Assembly (NCBI GenBank): GCA_017629595.1
Contig: JAGBWW010000025.1
Coordinates: 1 to 33,731, forward strand
Direction of reading: 5' to 3'
Length of the DNA: 33,731 nucleotides
Source of the DNA: Clostridia bacterium
GTDB taxonomy: Bacteria; Bacillota; Clostridia; Christensenellales; CAG-314
In this document: positions 22,167 to 31,101 of the stretch, piece by piece
Layout: each line of letters opens with the position of its first letter
Numbering within the stretch: position 1 is the stretch's first letter
Position numbers and translations under genes: made by a program
Notes under the pieces: model-generated
Databases searched by the model: none
The model's input: only the letters and a program-made list of their open reading frames with translations
What the model was told of the DNA's origin: nothing

Positions 22167-23959
22167 GAAAGCAATTCATAAACGAAAAATCTCCTGCAAA
22201 ACACGTAATTGTACGCTTGTTGCAAGAAACAGTCCCCATTTGGTGGGTTTTGGCTCTTTGTGCCTTGGTGGACGTTGTTTCCATAGTTACCAGTTTATAT
22301 GGACCACAACTGTTGTCCGACCTTATCAATGCTATTTACACTAAAGGTGTTTTTGGCATAGACATTGAAAGTCAACAATTCATAAACAAATCGGTTTTGT
22401 TGTTGATTGTCTATTTGGTTGCAGGTGGTTGTTCCATTGCAACTATGTATATTCAATGTACGGCAACAACAAAGTTCTTCACATACCGTCACAGGGTGGG
22501 TATCTCGGCAAAATTGACAAAATTGCCCGTCAGTTTTGTGGACAAAACACCCCACGGCGAAATTATTTCTCGTATGATAAACGACGTCAGCTCTATGAGC
22601 AACACCGTATATTCCATTTTGGAAATGCTTATTGCAGGTGTTATCAAAGTTGTCGGTCTTGTTATCGTACTGTATTCCAGCAATGCACTTTTGGCAACGG
22701 CAATCGTGGTACTTGTGCCTTTCTCAATGGCATTTTCCACCATTTTGGCAAACAAAAGTGAAAAACTCTTTTCCAAGTATCGCAAGATAAACGGTAAATT
22801 GTATTCTTTTATTGAAGAAGATTACACGGGCTTTGCCACCGTCAAAGCCTTCAATTTGGAAGGTCAACAAGCTCAAAAGCAAAATGCAATTATTGAAGAG
22901 CACCGCCAAACAGGACGCAAAGCATTTTTTACCAACGGACTTATTCAACCGGTAATAACGTTGTGCAACAACGTCAGTTACGTCGCCGTTTGCCTTATTG
23001 GTTGCCTAATCATCGCCAATCAAGTCGGTGGTGTTCAAGGACAACTCGGCCCGGGCGATTTGGTAGCATTTTTGATGTATGCAAAGATGTTTGCCGGCCC
23101 TTTAGAATCCATTGCTTGGTGCATGGGCTCTATGCAACACACCATTACGGCAGCACGCAGAGTTTACGACGTTATGGACAAAGAAGAAATGGACCAAACG
23201 GTAACTGCCACTTTGCCCCAAAATTTGTGTGGCAACGTCAAATTTGAAAACGTTGACTTTTCTTATTCGTCCGACAAACCCTTGATTCAAAATCTCAATT
23301 TTGAAGTTAAAGCAGGTCAAAAGGTGGCAATCGTCGGCCCTACGGGTGGTGGCAAAACAACGTTGGTAAATCTTTTGATGCGTTTTTACGAAGTTCAAAA
23401 AGGCACGATTTCCATTGACGGAGTGGATATTTCACAAATTTCTCGCGAAGAATTGCGCAACGCTTTTGCAATGGTGTTGCAAGACACTTGGCTTTTCAAC
23501 GGCACGATTAAAGACAACATTGCCTACGGCAAAAAAGATGCCACCGATGAAGAAATTGACAACGCTGCAAAACAAGCCCACTTGGACTTTTTCGTGGAAA
23601 CGTTGCCCGATGGTTATCAAACGATAATCAACGAGGAAAGCACCAATATTTCCTCTGGGCAAAAGCAATTGTTGACAATTGCTCGAGCATATTTGGCAGA
23701 TAGAAAAATGCTCATTTTGGACGAAGCCACAAGCAACGTGGACACTCGTACCGAACTCATTATTCAAGAAACGATGGACCAATTGATGAAAGACAAAACG
23801 TCCTTCGTCATTGCCCACCGACTTTCTACCATTGTCAACGCCGACGTCATTTTGGTGGTAAACAATGGACAAATTGTGGAAACAGGTACTCACAAAGAGT
23901 TGTTGGCAAAGGGTGGTTTTTACGCAAATTTGTACAACAGTCAATATGCCGAAATCTAA
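22163..23959 (+). CDS. ABC exporter half-transporter, catalytic ATPase site
   Basis: A 598-aa partner of the preceding exporter subunit. Six membrane helices (about 28-330) precede an ATPase domain with Walker A GPTGGGKT (392-399), Walker B with catalytic E521 (LILDEATSNVD) and switch H552 (VIAHRLST). Its signature is ISSGQ (496-500) in place of LSGGQ. It therefore supplies the intact Walker motifs, pairing with the normal signature of the first subunit to form the single active site, while its altered signature faces the degenerate site. Start is coupled by ATGA. A palindromic terminator ends the operon. Confidence 0.94.
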   Translation: MRKQFINEKSPAKHVIVRLLQETVPIWWVLALCALVDVVSIVTSLYGPQLLSDLINAIYTKGVFGIDIESQQFINKSVLLLIVYLVAGGCSIATMYIQCTATTKFFTYRHRVGISAKLTKLPVSFVDKTPHGEIISRMINDVSSMSNTVYSILEMLIAGVIKVVGLVIVLYSSNALLATAIVVLVPFSMAFSTILANKSEKLFSKYRKINGKLYSFIEEDYTGFATVKAFNLEGQQAQKQNAIIEEHRQTGRKAFFTNGLIQPVITLCNNVSYVAVCLIGCLIIANQVGGVQGQLGPGDLVAFLMYAKMFAGPLESIAWCMGSMQHTITAARRVYDVMDKEEMDQTVTATLPQNLCGNVKFENVDFSYSSDKPLIQNLNFEVKAGQKVAIVGPTGGGKTTLVNLLMRFYEVQKGTISIDGVDISQISREELRNAFAMVLQDTWLFNGTIKDNIAYGKKDATDEEIDNAAKQAHLDFFVETLPDGYQTIINEESTNISSGQKQLLTIARAYLADRKMLILDEATSNVDTRTELIIQETMDQLMKDKTSFVIAHRLSTIVNADVILVVNNGQIVETGTHKELLAKGGFYANLYNSQYAEI

Positions 23960-23975
23960 TTTGTTTTTTCAAAAC

Positions 23976-24013
23976 AAAACCCACTGTATTCAAATTTGAA
24001 TACAGTGGGTTTT
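23976..24013. terminator. Bidirectional terminator, 38-bp perfect palindrome
   Basis: Two 19-bp arms (23976-23994 and 23995-24013, beginning AAAACCCACTG) are exactly complementary with no spacer. It sits between the convergent ABC exporter and queH genes and has A/T ends that give U tracts both ways. Confidence 0.9.
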
Positions 24014-24039
24014 TATTTGTCAATTTTAGTTAAAAAAAG

Positions 24040-24657
24040 TTAATCCAAGTTATCTTCAACACGAGGGGTGCAACCACAATAGTGTTGTCTATAAAGTGCG
24101 TATTTGTTGCAAAACTCAATGGTGTAGTTGTATCCGCCTTTTTTCTTGAAATCGCAAGGCAACCATTTTGCCGTTGTTATTTGGGCTTTGCCAATTTGAT
24201 CCAACCAATTTGCGTTTTTATATGGAGAAACAGACAAGGTGGTTGCAAACCAATCGAACTTTTCGTTTGCAAATTCAGCCGTTTTCAAAAGGCGCATTGC
24301 ATAACAATCAAAGCATCTTTGTCCGCCCTCTGGCAAGTCTTCTCTGCCACAAGCAACCGTGTGAAATACTTGCTCATCATATTGCTTTTTGACCAACTTG
24401 ACGGGTTTTACAGCCTCTATGTCGCACTTTTTGTCATTTACAAGGGCAACCAACTTTTCCAATTCGCCAAAGCGTTTTTCAAATTCGGCTTGTGGCAAAA
24501 TGTTGTCATTTGCATAAAACAACGTTACGTCAAAGTGTGGTGCAAGTTTTTTCAAACACCACGTTGCACAAGGAGCGCAACAGGCGTGAAGCAACAAAGT
24601 GGGCACGGCGTCCAAACTTTCAATGATTTTATCTTGTTCTTTGTCCAAATTTACCAT
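24040..24657 (-). CDS. queH: Epoxyqueuosine reductase QueH
   Basis: A 205-aa protein of the QueH (DUF208) family, which makes the last step of queuosine synthesis in tRNA, reducing epoxyqueuosine, with Fe-S and metal sites. Marks: LLLHACCAPC (21-30), EGGQRCFDCYAMRL, FATTLSVSPYKN and the YRQHYCGC near the end. The ATG at 24657 overlaps the TAA of the radical SAM gene (TAATG). A longer upstream frame is open but overlaps that gene by nearly 60 bp. It is last in the metG-tatD-radical SAM-queH operon, before a palindromic terminator. Confidence 0.93.
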   Translation of the reverse strand: MVNLDKEQDKIIESLDAVPTLLLHACCAPCATWCLKKLAPHFDVTLFYANDNILPQAEFEKRFGELEKLVALVNDKKCDIEAVKPVKLVKKQYDEQVFHTVACGREDLPEGGQRCFDCYAMRLLKTAEFANEKFDWFATTLSVSPYKNANWLDQIGKAQITTAKWLPCDFKKKGGYNYTIEFCNKYALYRQHYCGCTPRVEDNLD

Positions 24658-25253
24658 TATTCTTTTGCGCGCACTCTCAAAGGAACGCCTATTTTGTCGG
24701 CGACCTTTCGGCAAAGTTCAATTTCTTTTTGTGTGATGCAGTCCACAACGGACAAAACCACCTTTGCACCTTTTGATTTAACCTTCTTTGCAAAATCCAA
24801 CAATTCGTCAAAGGCTTTTTCTTTGTAAATGCTGTGGCAAACTGCGTCGTAGGCTTTTGCGTTGGAAGCGTTCAGCGAAACGTTTACAACGTCGCAAGTG
24901 TCGGCAATAAGGGAAGAAATATCCGTTTTGTTGATTAAACTGCCTTGACCGTTCGTGTTGATGCGAGTGGTTTTTCCTTTGCAATGCAAAAAAAGTGCAA
25001 CGTCTTCCAAAGCATCCAAATTGTAAGTGGGTTCGCCAAAACCACAAAAAACGACTTCGTCGTCAAAATCGTCAAGATTTTCGGGAAGTTGTGCAATTAC
25101 GTCGTTTGCCGAAGGCAATTCCGTCAACCACAATTTTTGGTTTGCCATACCTTCACGATCTCTTCTTATGCAAAAATCGCAATTGTTGCTACATTGATTG
25201 GTAAGGTTTATATAAATTTTGTTGTTTAAGTAATATACGTAAATATTGCTCAT
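24657..25253 (-). CDS. TatD-associated radical SAM protein
   Basis: A 198-aa small radical SAM enzyme. The 4Fe-4S motif CSNNCDFC (22-29) follows the NLTNQ segment, and GFGEPTYN is the SAM-binding GGEP-like motif. This matches the short radical SAM family found coupled to tatD (TIGR04038-type). The reaction is unknown. It is shorter than most radical SAM enzymes and has no extra cluster domain. It overlaps tatD upstream by ATGA and shares one base with queH downstream, so all are co-translated. Confidence 0.9.
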   Translation of the reverse strand: MSNIYVYYLNNKIYINLTNQCSNNCDFCIRRDREGMANQKLWLTELPSANDVIAQLPENLDDFDDEVVFCGFGEPTYNLDALEDVALFLHCKGKTTRINTNGQGSLINKTDISSLIADTCDVVNVSLNASNAKAYDAVCHSIYKEKAFDELLDFAKKVKSKGAKVVLSVVDCITQKEIELCRKVADKIGVPLRVRAKE

Positions 25254-26017
25254 CGTTTGATCCTATCAAACACTTTCAAAGTGTTTTGGTAAAGAATTTT
25301 TTCCATTTCTTCAAAGGACAATTGATAAACTTGTGCCATTTTTTCAATTACAAGTTTTGTCAACTTCGGCTCGTTTCGTTGTCCTCTAAAAGGTGTGGGT
25401 GCCATATAGGGGCAGTCGGTTTCCGACATAATTCTGTCGGTGGGGATTGCAAGCAAAACCTCTTCTTTTTTTGCATTTTTGAAAGTTATTGCTCCACCAA
25501 AAGAAAAATAGTGTCCCATTTTGACCAATTGTTTGGCAAATTCGGCGCTTCCCGAATAACAATGCCAAACCACGGGCTTGTTTAGATATTGTTTGTTTTC
25601 AGTCAAAACGTCCAAGGCGTCTTGATAGGCATCTCGTATATGCAAAGTTACGGGCAAACCCAATTTGTCGGCAATTTGAAGTTGCGCGCTAAACATTTGT
25701 TTTTGAGCTTCTTTATTGCAAGGCAAGTGATAATCCAGTCCAATTTCGCCAACGGCAACCACTTTGGGGCTTTTTGCATACTCTTCCATATCGGCGACAA
25801 ATTTTGGAGTGAATTTTTCGGGATAATAGGGATGCATACCCACCGTGCAATAAATTTTGTCATATTTTTGTGCAAGCAAAAAACCTGCCGTCATTTCTTC
25901 AACGTCGCAACTGTTGTTTATAACAAAATCTATGCCGTCTTTTTCAAAGTTGTCAATAATTTGTTGACGGTCTTGGTCATAGGCATGGTCGTCTAAATGT
26001 GCGTGGGTGTCAATCAT
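25250..26017 (-). CDS. tatD: TatD-family metal-dependent hydrolase/DNase
   Basis: A 255-aa TIM-barrel hydrolase. The N-terminal metal motif THAHLDDH, then VGEIGLDYH, TLHIRDA, WHCYSGS and the end SETDCPYMAP are the family's metal-binding residues. TatD proteins act as 3'-5' DNases or related phosphoesterases. The ATG at 26017 overlaps the metG TGA (ATGA); a longer frame exists inside metG but adds only basic sequence. The metG-tatD neighbourhood is widespread in Firmicutes. Confidence 0.95.
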   Translation of the reverse strand: MIDTHAHLDDHAYDQDRQQIIDNFEKDGIDFVINNSCDVEEMTAGFLLAQKYDKIYCTVGMHPYYPEKFTPKFVADMEEYAKSPKVVAVGEIGLDYHLPCNKEAQKQMFSAQLQIADKLGLPVTLHIRDAYQDALDVLTENKQYLNKPVVWHCYSGSAEFAKQLVKMGHYFSFGGAITFKNAKKEEVLLAIPTDRIMSETDCPYMAPTPFRGQRNEPKLTKLVIEKMAQVYQLSFEEMEKILYQNTLKVFDRIKR

Positions 26018-27954
26018 CTTACTGTTTTGCCCGATTCTACTTCTTTTTCGGTGGTTACAAAGATAACTTTGCCGTCTGCATCTGCGCACAAAATCATACC
26101 TTGAGATTCAATGCCACGCAATTTTGCAGGTTTCAAGTTTGCAACGAGAACAACAGTTTTTCCAACGAGGCTTTCGGGTGTGTAGTGTTGTGCAATGCCG
26201 GAAACGACTTGTCTAATTTCGTTACCTACTTGAAGTTGGAATTTCAAAAGTTTGTCGCTCTTTTCCACTTTTACACATTCCAAAACTTTTGCCGTAACCA
26301 ACTGAATTTTTGCAAAGTCGTCAATTGTGATTTCTTCTTTCTTTTCAATGGGGCTTCCTGATGCCACCATTTTTTGTTGAGCCAACTTTTTGGAAATTTC
26401 TTGAAGGGCAACCAATTCTTTTTCAACGTCCAAACGGTTGAAAATGTTTTCGCCTTTTTCCACCGTTGCGCCAATTTGAATTTGACCAAACTGCTTTACC
26501 GAATCAAAGTTGTCGGGAATTTGACCAATACCAAGTTTTGCATAAACCTTTTCTGCTGTGGAAGGGATGAAAGGACGAAGCAAAACGGAAGCGAATCTAA
26601 GGCATTCCAAAAGGACGTACATAACCGTTGCCAAACGGTCTTTGTCACCTGCTTTGTCCAAAGCCCAAGGAGCGTTTTCGTCAATATATTTGTTTGCGCG
26701 TTGAACAACCTTAAAGATGTCCACAAGTGCTGTGGGAACGTCCAAAGAGTCCATATCAAGCGTTACTTTTTCCAAAACGCCGTTGCACAAATCAATTAGT
26801 TGTTGGTCAAGGTCGTTAAAGGAATTGGGCTGAGGAACTTTTCCGTCAAAATACTTTTTGACCATTGCCGCCGTTCTGGAAGCAAGGTTGCCCAAATCGT
26901 TTACCAAGTCGGAGTTTGTTCTGTTGAGCAATGCTTCGTTGGAATAGGCTCCGTCGTTGCCGAAAGGAATTTCTCTCAACAAATAATATCTAATGGGGTC
27001 AAGACCGTATCTTTCAATAAGTGCAAAGGGATCAACAACTGCGTTGCCTTTGGACTTGCTCATTTTTTCGTTTCCAAAAACAAGCCAACCGTGACCATAA
27101 ACTTGTTTGGGCAAAGGAATATCCAAAGCCATCAACAATGCAGGCCAAATAATGGTGTGAAAACGGACGATTTCTTTGCCGACCATATGCAAATCTGCAG
27201 GCCAAAACTTGTCAAACAAAGTTTGGTCGTCTTGAAGATAGCCAAGTGCGGTGATATAGTTGGACAAAGCGTCAATCCAAACGTAAGCAACGTGTTTAGG
27301 GTCAAAGGGAAGTTTTACGCCCCAATCAAAGGTGGTGCGAGAAACGCAAACGTCTTTCAAACCGGGTTTGATGAAGTTGTTTATCATCTCGTTCATGCGT
27401 GATTTTGGAGAGATAAAGCAGGGGTTTTGTTCATAAAACTCAATCAAACGGTCTTGATATTTGGAAAGTTTGAAGAAATAACTTTCTTCTTTCATGGGTT
27501 TTACTTCTCTGCCACAGTCGGGACATTTGCCGTCAACAAGTTGGCTTTCCGTCCAAAAAGATTCACAAGGAGTGCAGTACAAACCTTCGTATTCCGACTT
27601 GTAAATGTCGCCACTTGCCAAAAGTTTTTCGTAGATTTTTTGAACGGTTTTTTCGTGATAGTCGTCCGTCGTACGAATAAACTTATCGTAAGAAATGTCC
27701 AAAGCGCTCCAAAGTTTAACAATTTGGTCGTACAATTTATCAACGTATTGTTGAGGCGTCGTGCCGGCGAGTCTTGCTTTTTCGGCAACTTTTTGACCGT
27801 GTTCGTCTGTTCCTGTAAGGTAAAAAACATCAAAACCGCACATTCGTTTGAAGCGTGCCAAAGCGTCGCACACAACTGTCGTATAGCAATGTCCCAAGTG
27901 GAAATCGCCACTGGAATAGTAAATGGGGGTTGTAATGTAGTAAGGTTTTTTCAT
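26014..27954 (-). CDS. metG: Methionyl-tRNA synthetase
   Basis: A 646-aa class I synthetase charging tRNA-Met. HIGH-like HLGH (19-22) and KMSKS (near residue 297) are intact. A zinc knuckle region has CTPCESF and CPDCGRE. The anticodon-binding helical domain follows, and the C-terminus (about 540-646) is an EMAP/Trbp-type tRNA-binding domain (FAKIQLVTAKVLE to the end), common in bacterial MetG. The ATG at 27954 has AGGAGG 8 nt upstream. A promoter lies 43 bp before it. It heads the metG-tatD-radical SAM-queH operon. Confidence 0.97.
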   Translation of the reverse strand: MKKPYYITTPIYYSSGDFHLGHCYTTVVCDALARFKRMCGFDVFYLTGTDEHGQKVAEKARLAGTTPQQYVDKLYDQIVKLWSALDISYDKFIRTTDDYHEKTVQKIYEKLLASGDIYKSEYEGLYCTPCESFWTESQLVDGKCPDCGREVKPMKEESYFFKLSKYQDRLIEFYEQNPCFISPKSRMNEMINNFIKPGLKDVCVSRTTFDWGVKLPFDPKHVAYVWIDALSNYITALGYLQDDQTLFDKFWPADLHMVGKEIVRFHTIIWPALLMALDIPLPKQVYGHGWLVFGNEKMSKSKGNAVVDPFALIERYGLDPIRYYLLREIPFGNDGAYSNEALLNRTNSDLVNDLGNLASRTAAMVKKYFDGKVPQPNSFNDLDQQLIDLCNGVLEKVTLDMDSLDVPTALVDIFKVVQRANKYIDENAPWALDKAGDKDRLATVMYVLLECLRFASVLLRPFIPSTAEKVYAKLGIGQIPDNFDSVKQFGQIQIGATVEKGENIFNRLDVEKELVALQEISKKLAQQKMVASGSPIEKKEEITIDDFAKIQLVTAKVLECVKVEKSDKLLKFQLQVGNEIRQVVSGIAQHYTPESLVGKTVVLVANLKPAKLRGIESQGMILCADADGKVIFVTTEKEVESGKTVR

Positions 27955-27996
27955 AATGTTTCCTCCTAGCAAATTTTGATGTTTTTGATAGTGTTC

Positions 27997-28025
27997 ATTA
28001 TACAACTTAAAAGAAATATTGTCCA
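27997..28025 (-). promoter_or_regulatory. metG: Promoter of the metG operon
   Basis: On the minus strand: TGGACA, 17-bp spacer, perfect TATAAT, 43 bp before the metG ATG. It is divergent from spmA. Confidence 0.7.
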
Positions 28026-28070
28026 CAAAGTAGGCGAATATGCAAACACATACTTTCAAATTTTGTCAAA

Positions 28071-28076
28071 TAAAAT
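28071..28076 (+). promoter_or_regulatory. spmA: spmA -10 box, probable leaderless start
   Basis: TAAAAT ends 7 nt before the spmA ATG, and there is no Shine-Dalgarno. No good -35 box lies 16-18 bp upstream, so this is weaker than the other three leaderless cases. A sporulation sigma factor could also drive it. Confidence 0.4.
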
Positions 28077-28083
28077 AACTATT

Positions 28084-28638
28084 ATGAACTTATTGTGGAC
28101 GATTTTGGTATCAGCAGGCATCGTTTTTTGTGCAATTCAAAGCCCGCAGGCGGTGTTGCCTGTTATGATTGACTCGTGTCAAGGGGCGTTTGACTTGACA
28201 ATTTCTTTCGTTGCCGTCTATTGCGTTTGGTTGGGATTTTTCAACGTATTGCAAAGTTGTGGAGCGCTAAAAGGCTTGTCCAAGTTATTAAACCCCACTA
28301 TAAACTTTCTTTACGGAGACGTTTCTGAGCCAGTAAAAGAATATTTGCTTCTCAACATGTCGGCAAATTTATTGGGATTGGGAAACGCTGCAACGCCGTC
28401 GGCAGTAAAAGCCGTTTCCATTTTGGAAAGAAACACAAAGGGCAAATGCACTTTTGCCACGACAATGTTGTTTGTATTAAACGCCACGAGTTTGCAACTT
28501 TTACCCACAACCGTCATTGGAATGCGCGCCCAAGCAGGCTCAATTAACAGTGCCGACATAATTTTGCCAACGCTCGTTTCGTCGGCAATAACTACGGTGT
28601 TTGGTGTGTTGTTGGTGCATTGTTTCGTTAAAAAATGA
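28084..28638 (+). CDS. spmA: Spore maturation protein A
   Basis: A 184-aa membrane protein of the SpmA family, which with SpmB is needed for spore core dehydration in Bacillus and Clostridium; the pair also occurs in non-sporulating bacteria. It belongs to the nucleoside-recognition (Gate) domain group. The NMSANLLGLGNAATPSAVKAV segment and the closing helices are typical. The ATG at 28084 starts a hydrophobic helix; an earlier in-frame start at 27976 would read through the divergent promoter. No ribosome site is visible. Its TGA overlaps spmB (ATGA). Confidence 0.93.
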   Translation: MNLLWTILVSAGIVFCAIQSPQAVLPVMIDSCQGAFDLTISFVAVYCVWLGFFNVLQSCGALKGLSKLLNPTINFLYGDVSEPVKEYLLLNMSANLLGLGNAATPSAVKAVSILERNTKGKCTFATTMLFVLNATSLQLLPTTVIGMRAQAGSINSADIILPTLVSSAITTVFGVLLVHCFVKK

Positions 28639-29138
28639 ATTACTTGTTACCCCTTTTGTTTGTAGGAGTCTTTTTGTTTGCCTTGTGCAAAAAGATAAAC
28701 GTATATCACTCTTTTGTTGACGGTGCAAAAGACGCTTTTTCTCTTGCAATCGGCTTGTTGCCTTATTTATGCGCAGTGTTGATTTTGGTCAACTTGTTGG
28801 AAAAAAGTGGTCTATTATCAAAAATTATTGATTTTGTTTCGCCACCTTTCGTCGCGGTGGGCATACCCAAAGAATTGGTGCATTTGACGTTGCTTCGTCC
28901 CTTTTCGGGAAGTGGCAGTTTGGCTGTGTTGAACAAGGTGTATCAAACTTACGGCGCCGACAGTTACGTTGCCCGTTGTGCATCGGTGCTTATGGGTTCA
29001 ACCGAAACGGTCTTTTATTTGTCGGCAGTATATTTTGCGGGTACCAAGGTAAAAAAGACGGGACTTGCCTTGCCCATTGCACTTTGTTGCACCTTTTTGT
29101 CTTGCATACTGACGTGCCTGTTATGTAAAGTGTTGTAA
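28635..29138 (+). CDS. spmB: Spore maturation protein B
   Basis: A 167-aa membrane partner of SpmA, also of the nucleoside-recognition group. RPFSGSGSLAVLNKV and GSTETVFYLSAVYF are the family marks. The start is coupled to spmA by ATGA. The pair suggests descent from a spore former; no other sporulation gene is visible, so sporulation itself is not shown. Confidence 0.95.
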   Translation: MNYLLPLLFVGVFLFALCKKINVYHSFVDGAKDAFSLAIGLLPYLCAVLILVNLLEKSGLLSKIIDFVSPPFVAVGIPKELVHLTLLRPFSGSGSLAVLNKVYQTYGADSYVARCASVLMGSTETVFYLSAVYFAGTKVKKTGLALPIALCCTFLSCILTCLLCKVL

Positions 29139-29146
29139 CTATGTAT

Positions 29147-29175
29147 TTGCCAAGAGTATTTTTGTATGTTATACT
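29147..29175 (+). promoter_or_regulatory. tilS: tilS promoter, leaderless arrangement
   Basis: TTGCCA, 17-bp spacer, TATACT. The -10 box ends 6 nt before the tilS ATG, so the RNA should begin at the start codon. No Shine-Dalgarno is present. Confidence 0.7.
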
Positions 29176-29181
29176 TTTGGC

Positions 29182-30447
29182 ATGAAAATTTCCGTTGATT
29201 TGACAAAAAAATATGCTTTGGCAGTTTCCGGTGGAGCAGACAGTATGGTGTTGTTGCATTTGTTTGCAATGCACAAACCTCGTGTCAATTTTTTTGTTGT
29301 AACAATCAACCACAATTTACGAAACACGGCAAAAAGTGATTGCCAATTCGTGCAATCGGTTTGTCAAAAATATCAAGTAGAGTGCGTATATAAAGAAATT
29401 GATTGTGCAAAATTCAGCAAAGACAACAAAGTTTCAATAGAAACGGCAGGCCGAGTCTTGCGCAGACAAATTTTTGAAAGTTTAGATTGCGACTTTGTCG
29501 TTACAGCGCACCACAAAGACGACAACGTAGAGTCTGTTTTGATGCACGTTTTGCGTGGAAGTGGCTTAAAAGGTGCTTCGGGCATCAAAGAAAAAGACGG
29601 CAAATATTTTCGTCCGTTACTTGCCTTTTCCAAACAAGAAATCGTTGATTTTGCAAAAGAAAACGAAATTGGTTGGCAAGAAGACGAAACAAACCAAGAA
29701 AACGTCTTTTTGCGCAACAAAATTCGCAATCAAGTGTTGCCCCTTTTGGAAGAAAGTTTTGCCAATTGTAAAGATAACGTTATTCGCTTTGCCGAAAACG
29801 CAGAGCAAGACGAACAGTTTTTGTGGAGTTTGGCAGACGTTTCCAAAGTAAAGGTGGAAAATAACACTGCAACTATTCCCATTGAATTGTTGTGTCAACC
29901 TTTCCCTATTGCCGTCCGTGTACTGCAAAAAACATTTCAACTTTTAAACGTTTTTTGCGACGTAGAAAAGACGCACCTTTTGTCGCTTGTCCAACTTGCT
30001 CAAAAACAAGGTGGCAAAAAAGTGCATTTACCATTTGACCTAATTGCCGTCAACGATTATAATTGCATTACCATTTTCAAAAATGACCAACGAAAAAACG
30101 TCGTAGAGCAAATTGTTTTTGAAAAAAACGCCCAAACGTATTTTACGGCACAAGGCAAAGTGCAAGTGAGTGAAGGCCAAGGCAAATTGCATTTTGATAT
30201 GGATAAAATTCCAAGTGGCGCAGTTTTGCGTACACGAGAAAGTGGCGACGTCTTTTGTCCTTTTGGTGGAGGCACCAAAAAGTTGAAAGAGTGGCTGATT
30301 GACAAAAAGGTTTGTCAAAGAAAGAGAGACGACCTATTGTTGGTTGCAAAAGGAAAAGAAATTTTGATTGTCGTGGGTATGGAAATTTCCGACCGAATCA
30401 AAATTGATCAAAGCACAAAAAATATTTTTCACGTAGATAAGGAGTAA
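29182..30447 (+). CDS. tilS: tRNA(Ile)-lysidine synthase
   Basis: A 421-aa ATP-dependent enzyme converting C34 of the CAU anticodon tRNA-Ile to lysidine, so that it reads AUA. The N-type ATP pyrophosphatase P-loop is SGGADSM (16-22 region), followed by TINHNLR and a second motif AHHKDDNVES. The C-terminal TilS domain follows, with RTRESGDVF and KLKEWLIDKKV. The length is usual. The start is immediately after a -10 box with no ribosome site, suggesting leaderless translation. Its end carries the AAGGAG ribosome site for hpt. Confidence 0.95.
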   Translation: MKISVDLTKKYALAVSGGADSMVLLHLFAMHKPRVNFFVVTINHNLRNTAKSDCQFVQSVCQKYQVECVYKEIDCAKFSKDNKVSIETAGRVLRRQIFESLDCDFVVTAHHKDDNVESVLMHVLRGSGLKGASGIKEKDGKYFRPLLAFSKQEIVDFAKENEIGWQEDETNQENVFLRNKIRNQVLPLLEESFANCKDNVIRFAENAEQDEQFLWSLADVSKVKVENNTATIPIELLCQPFPIAVRVLQKTFQLLNVFCDVEKTHLLSLVQLAQKQGGKKVHLPFDLIAVNDYNCITIFKNDQRKNVVEQIVFEKNAQTYFTAQGKVQVSEGQGKLHFDMDKIPSGAVLRTRESGDVFCPFGGGTKKLKEWLIDKKVCQRKRDDLLLVAKGKEILIVVGMEISDRIKIDQSTKNIFHVDKE

Positions 30448-30455
30448 AAGATACC

Positions 30456-31001
30456 ATGGACAAGCACCCTTTGATTGCAGAAATTTTGATTACAAAAGAA
30501 CAAATTCAACAAAGAGTAAAAGAACTTGCAGAACAAATTACAAAAGACTATCAAGGCAAAGAATTGGTTGTCGTTGGTTTGTTGAAAGGTTCTTGGGTTT
30601 ACATGGCGGACTTGGTTAGAGAAATTCAAGTGGACTGTGTTTGCGACTTTATGATTGCATCAAGTTATGGCAGTGGCACCAGTTCTTCTCACCACCTCAA
30701 AATTACACGCGACCTTTCCACAGACATTTCAGGCAAAGACGTTTTGATTGTTGAAGACATCATTGACACAGGCACAACGCTTGACGCAGTACAAAAATTG
30801 TTGGCAAGTCGCAATGCCAACTCGGTAGAAATTACAACGTTGGTTACAAAACCCAGCCGTCGTGAAATTGACATTGACGTAAAATACATTGGCTTTGAAG
30901 TCCCCGACAAATTTATCGTTGGTTACGGTTTGGACTTTGACGAAAAATTCCGTGGTTATTCCAGCATCGGAGTTTTGAAAGAAGAAGCATATAAAAACTA
31001 A
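30456..31001 (+). CDS. hpt: Hypoxanthine phosphoribosyltransferase
   Basis: A 181-aa purine salvage enzyme making IMP (and GMP) from hypoxanthine (guanine) and PRPP. The PRPP-binding motif is VLIVEDIIDTGTT, with VVGLLKGSWVY near the N-terminus and KYIGFEVPDKFIVGYGLD later. The length is typical. The ribosome site AAGGAG lies in the tilS stop region, 11 nt before the ATG. tilS-hpt is a conserved pair in Firmicutes, often followed by ftsH, which is not here. Confidence 0.97.
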   Translation: MDKHPLIAEILITKEQIQQRVKELAEQITKDYQGKELVVVGLLKGSWVYMADLVREIQVDCVCDFMIASSYGSGTSSSHHLKITRDLSTDISGKDVLIVEDIIDTGTTLDAVQKLLASRNANSVEITTLVTKPSRREIDIDVKYIGFEVPDKFIVGYGLDFDEKFRGYSSIGVLKEEAYKN

Positions 31002-31011
31002 ACTGAAAAGA

Positions 31012-31039
31012 AAAGAGTTTGGCAATTGCCAAACTCTTT
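31012..31039 (+). terminator. Terminator after hpt
   Basis: A 28-bp perfect palindrome (arms AAAGAGTTTGGCAA and its complement) lies 10 bp past the hpt stop. The following T run is short, so strength is uncertain. Confidence 0.7.
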
Positions 31040-31101
31040 GTTTATAGAAAAAGTATAAAATAAGTGCCGTTTGTGCAACAATTGCATAGGAGGATTTTTC
31101 T

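Noticed and set aside
28019-28027. TTGTCCACA as a DnaA box near metG
   Set aside because: A single one-mismatch site that coincides with the metG -35 region; no cluster.
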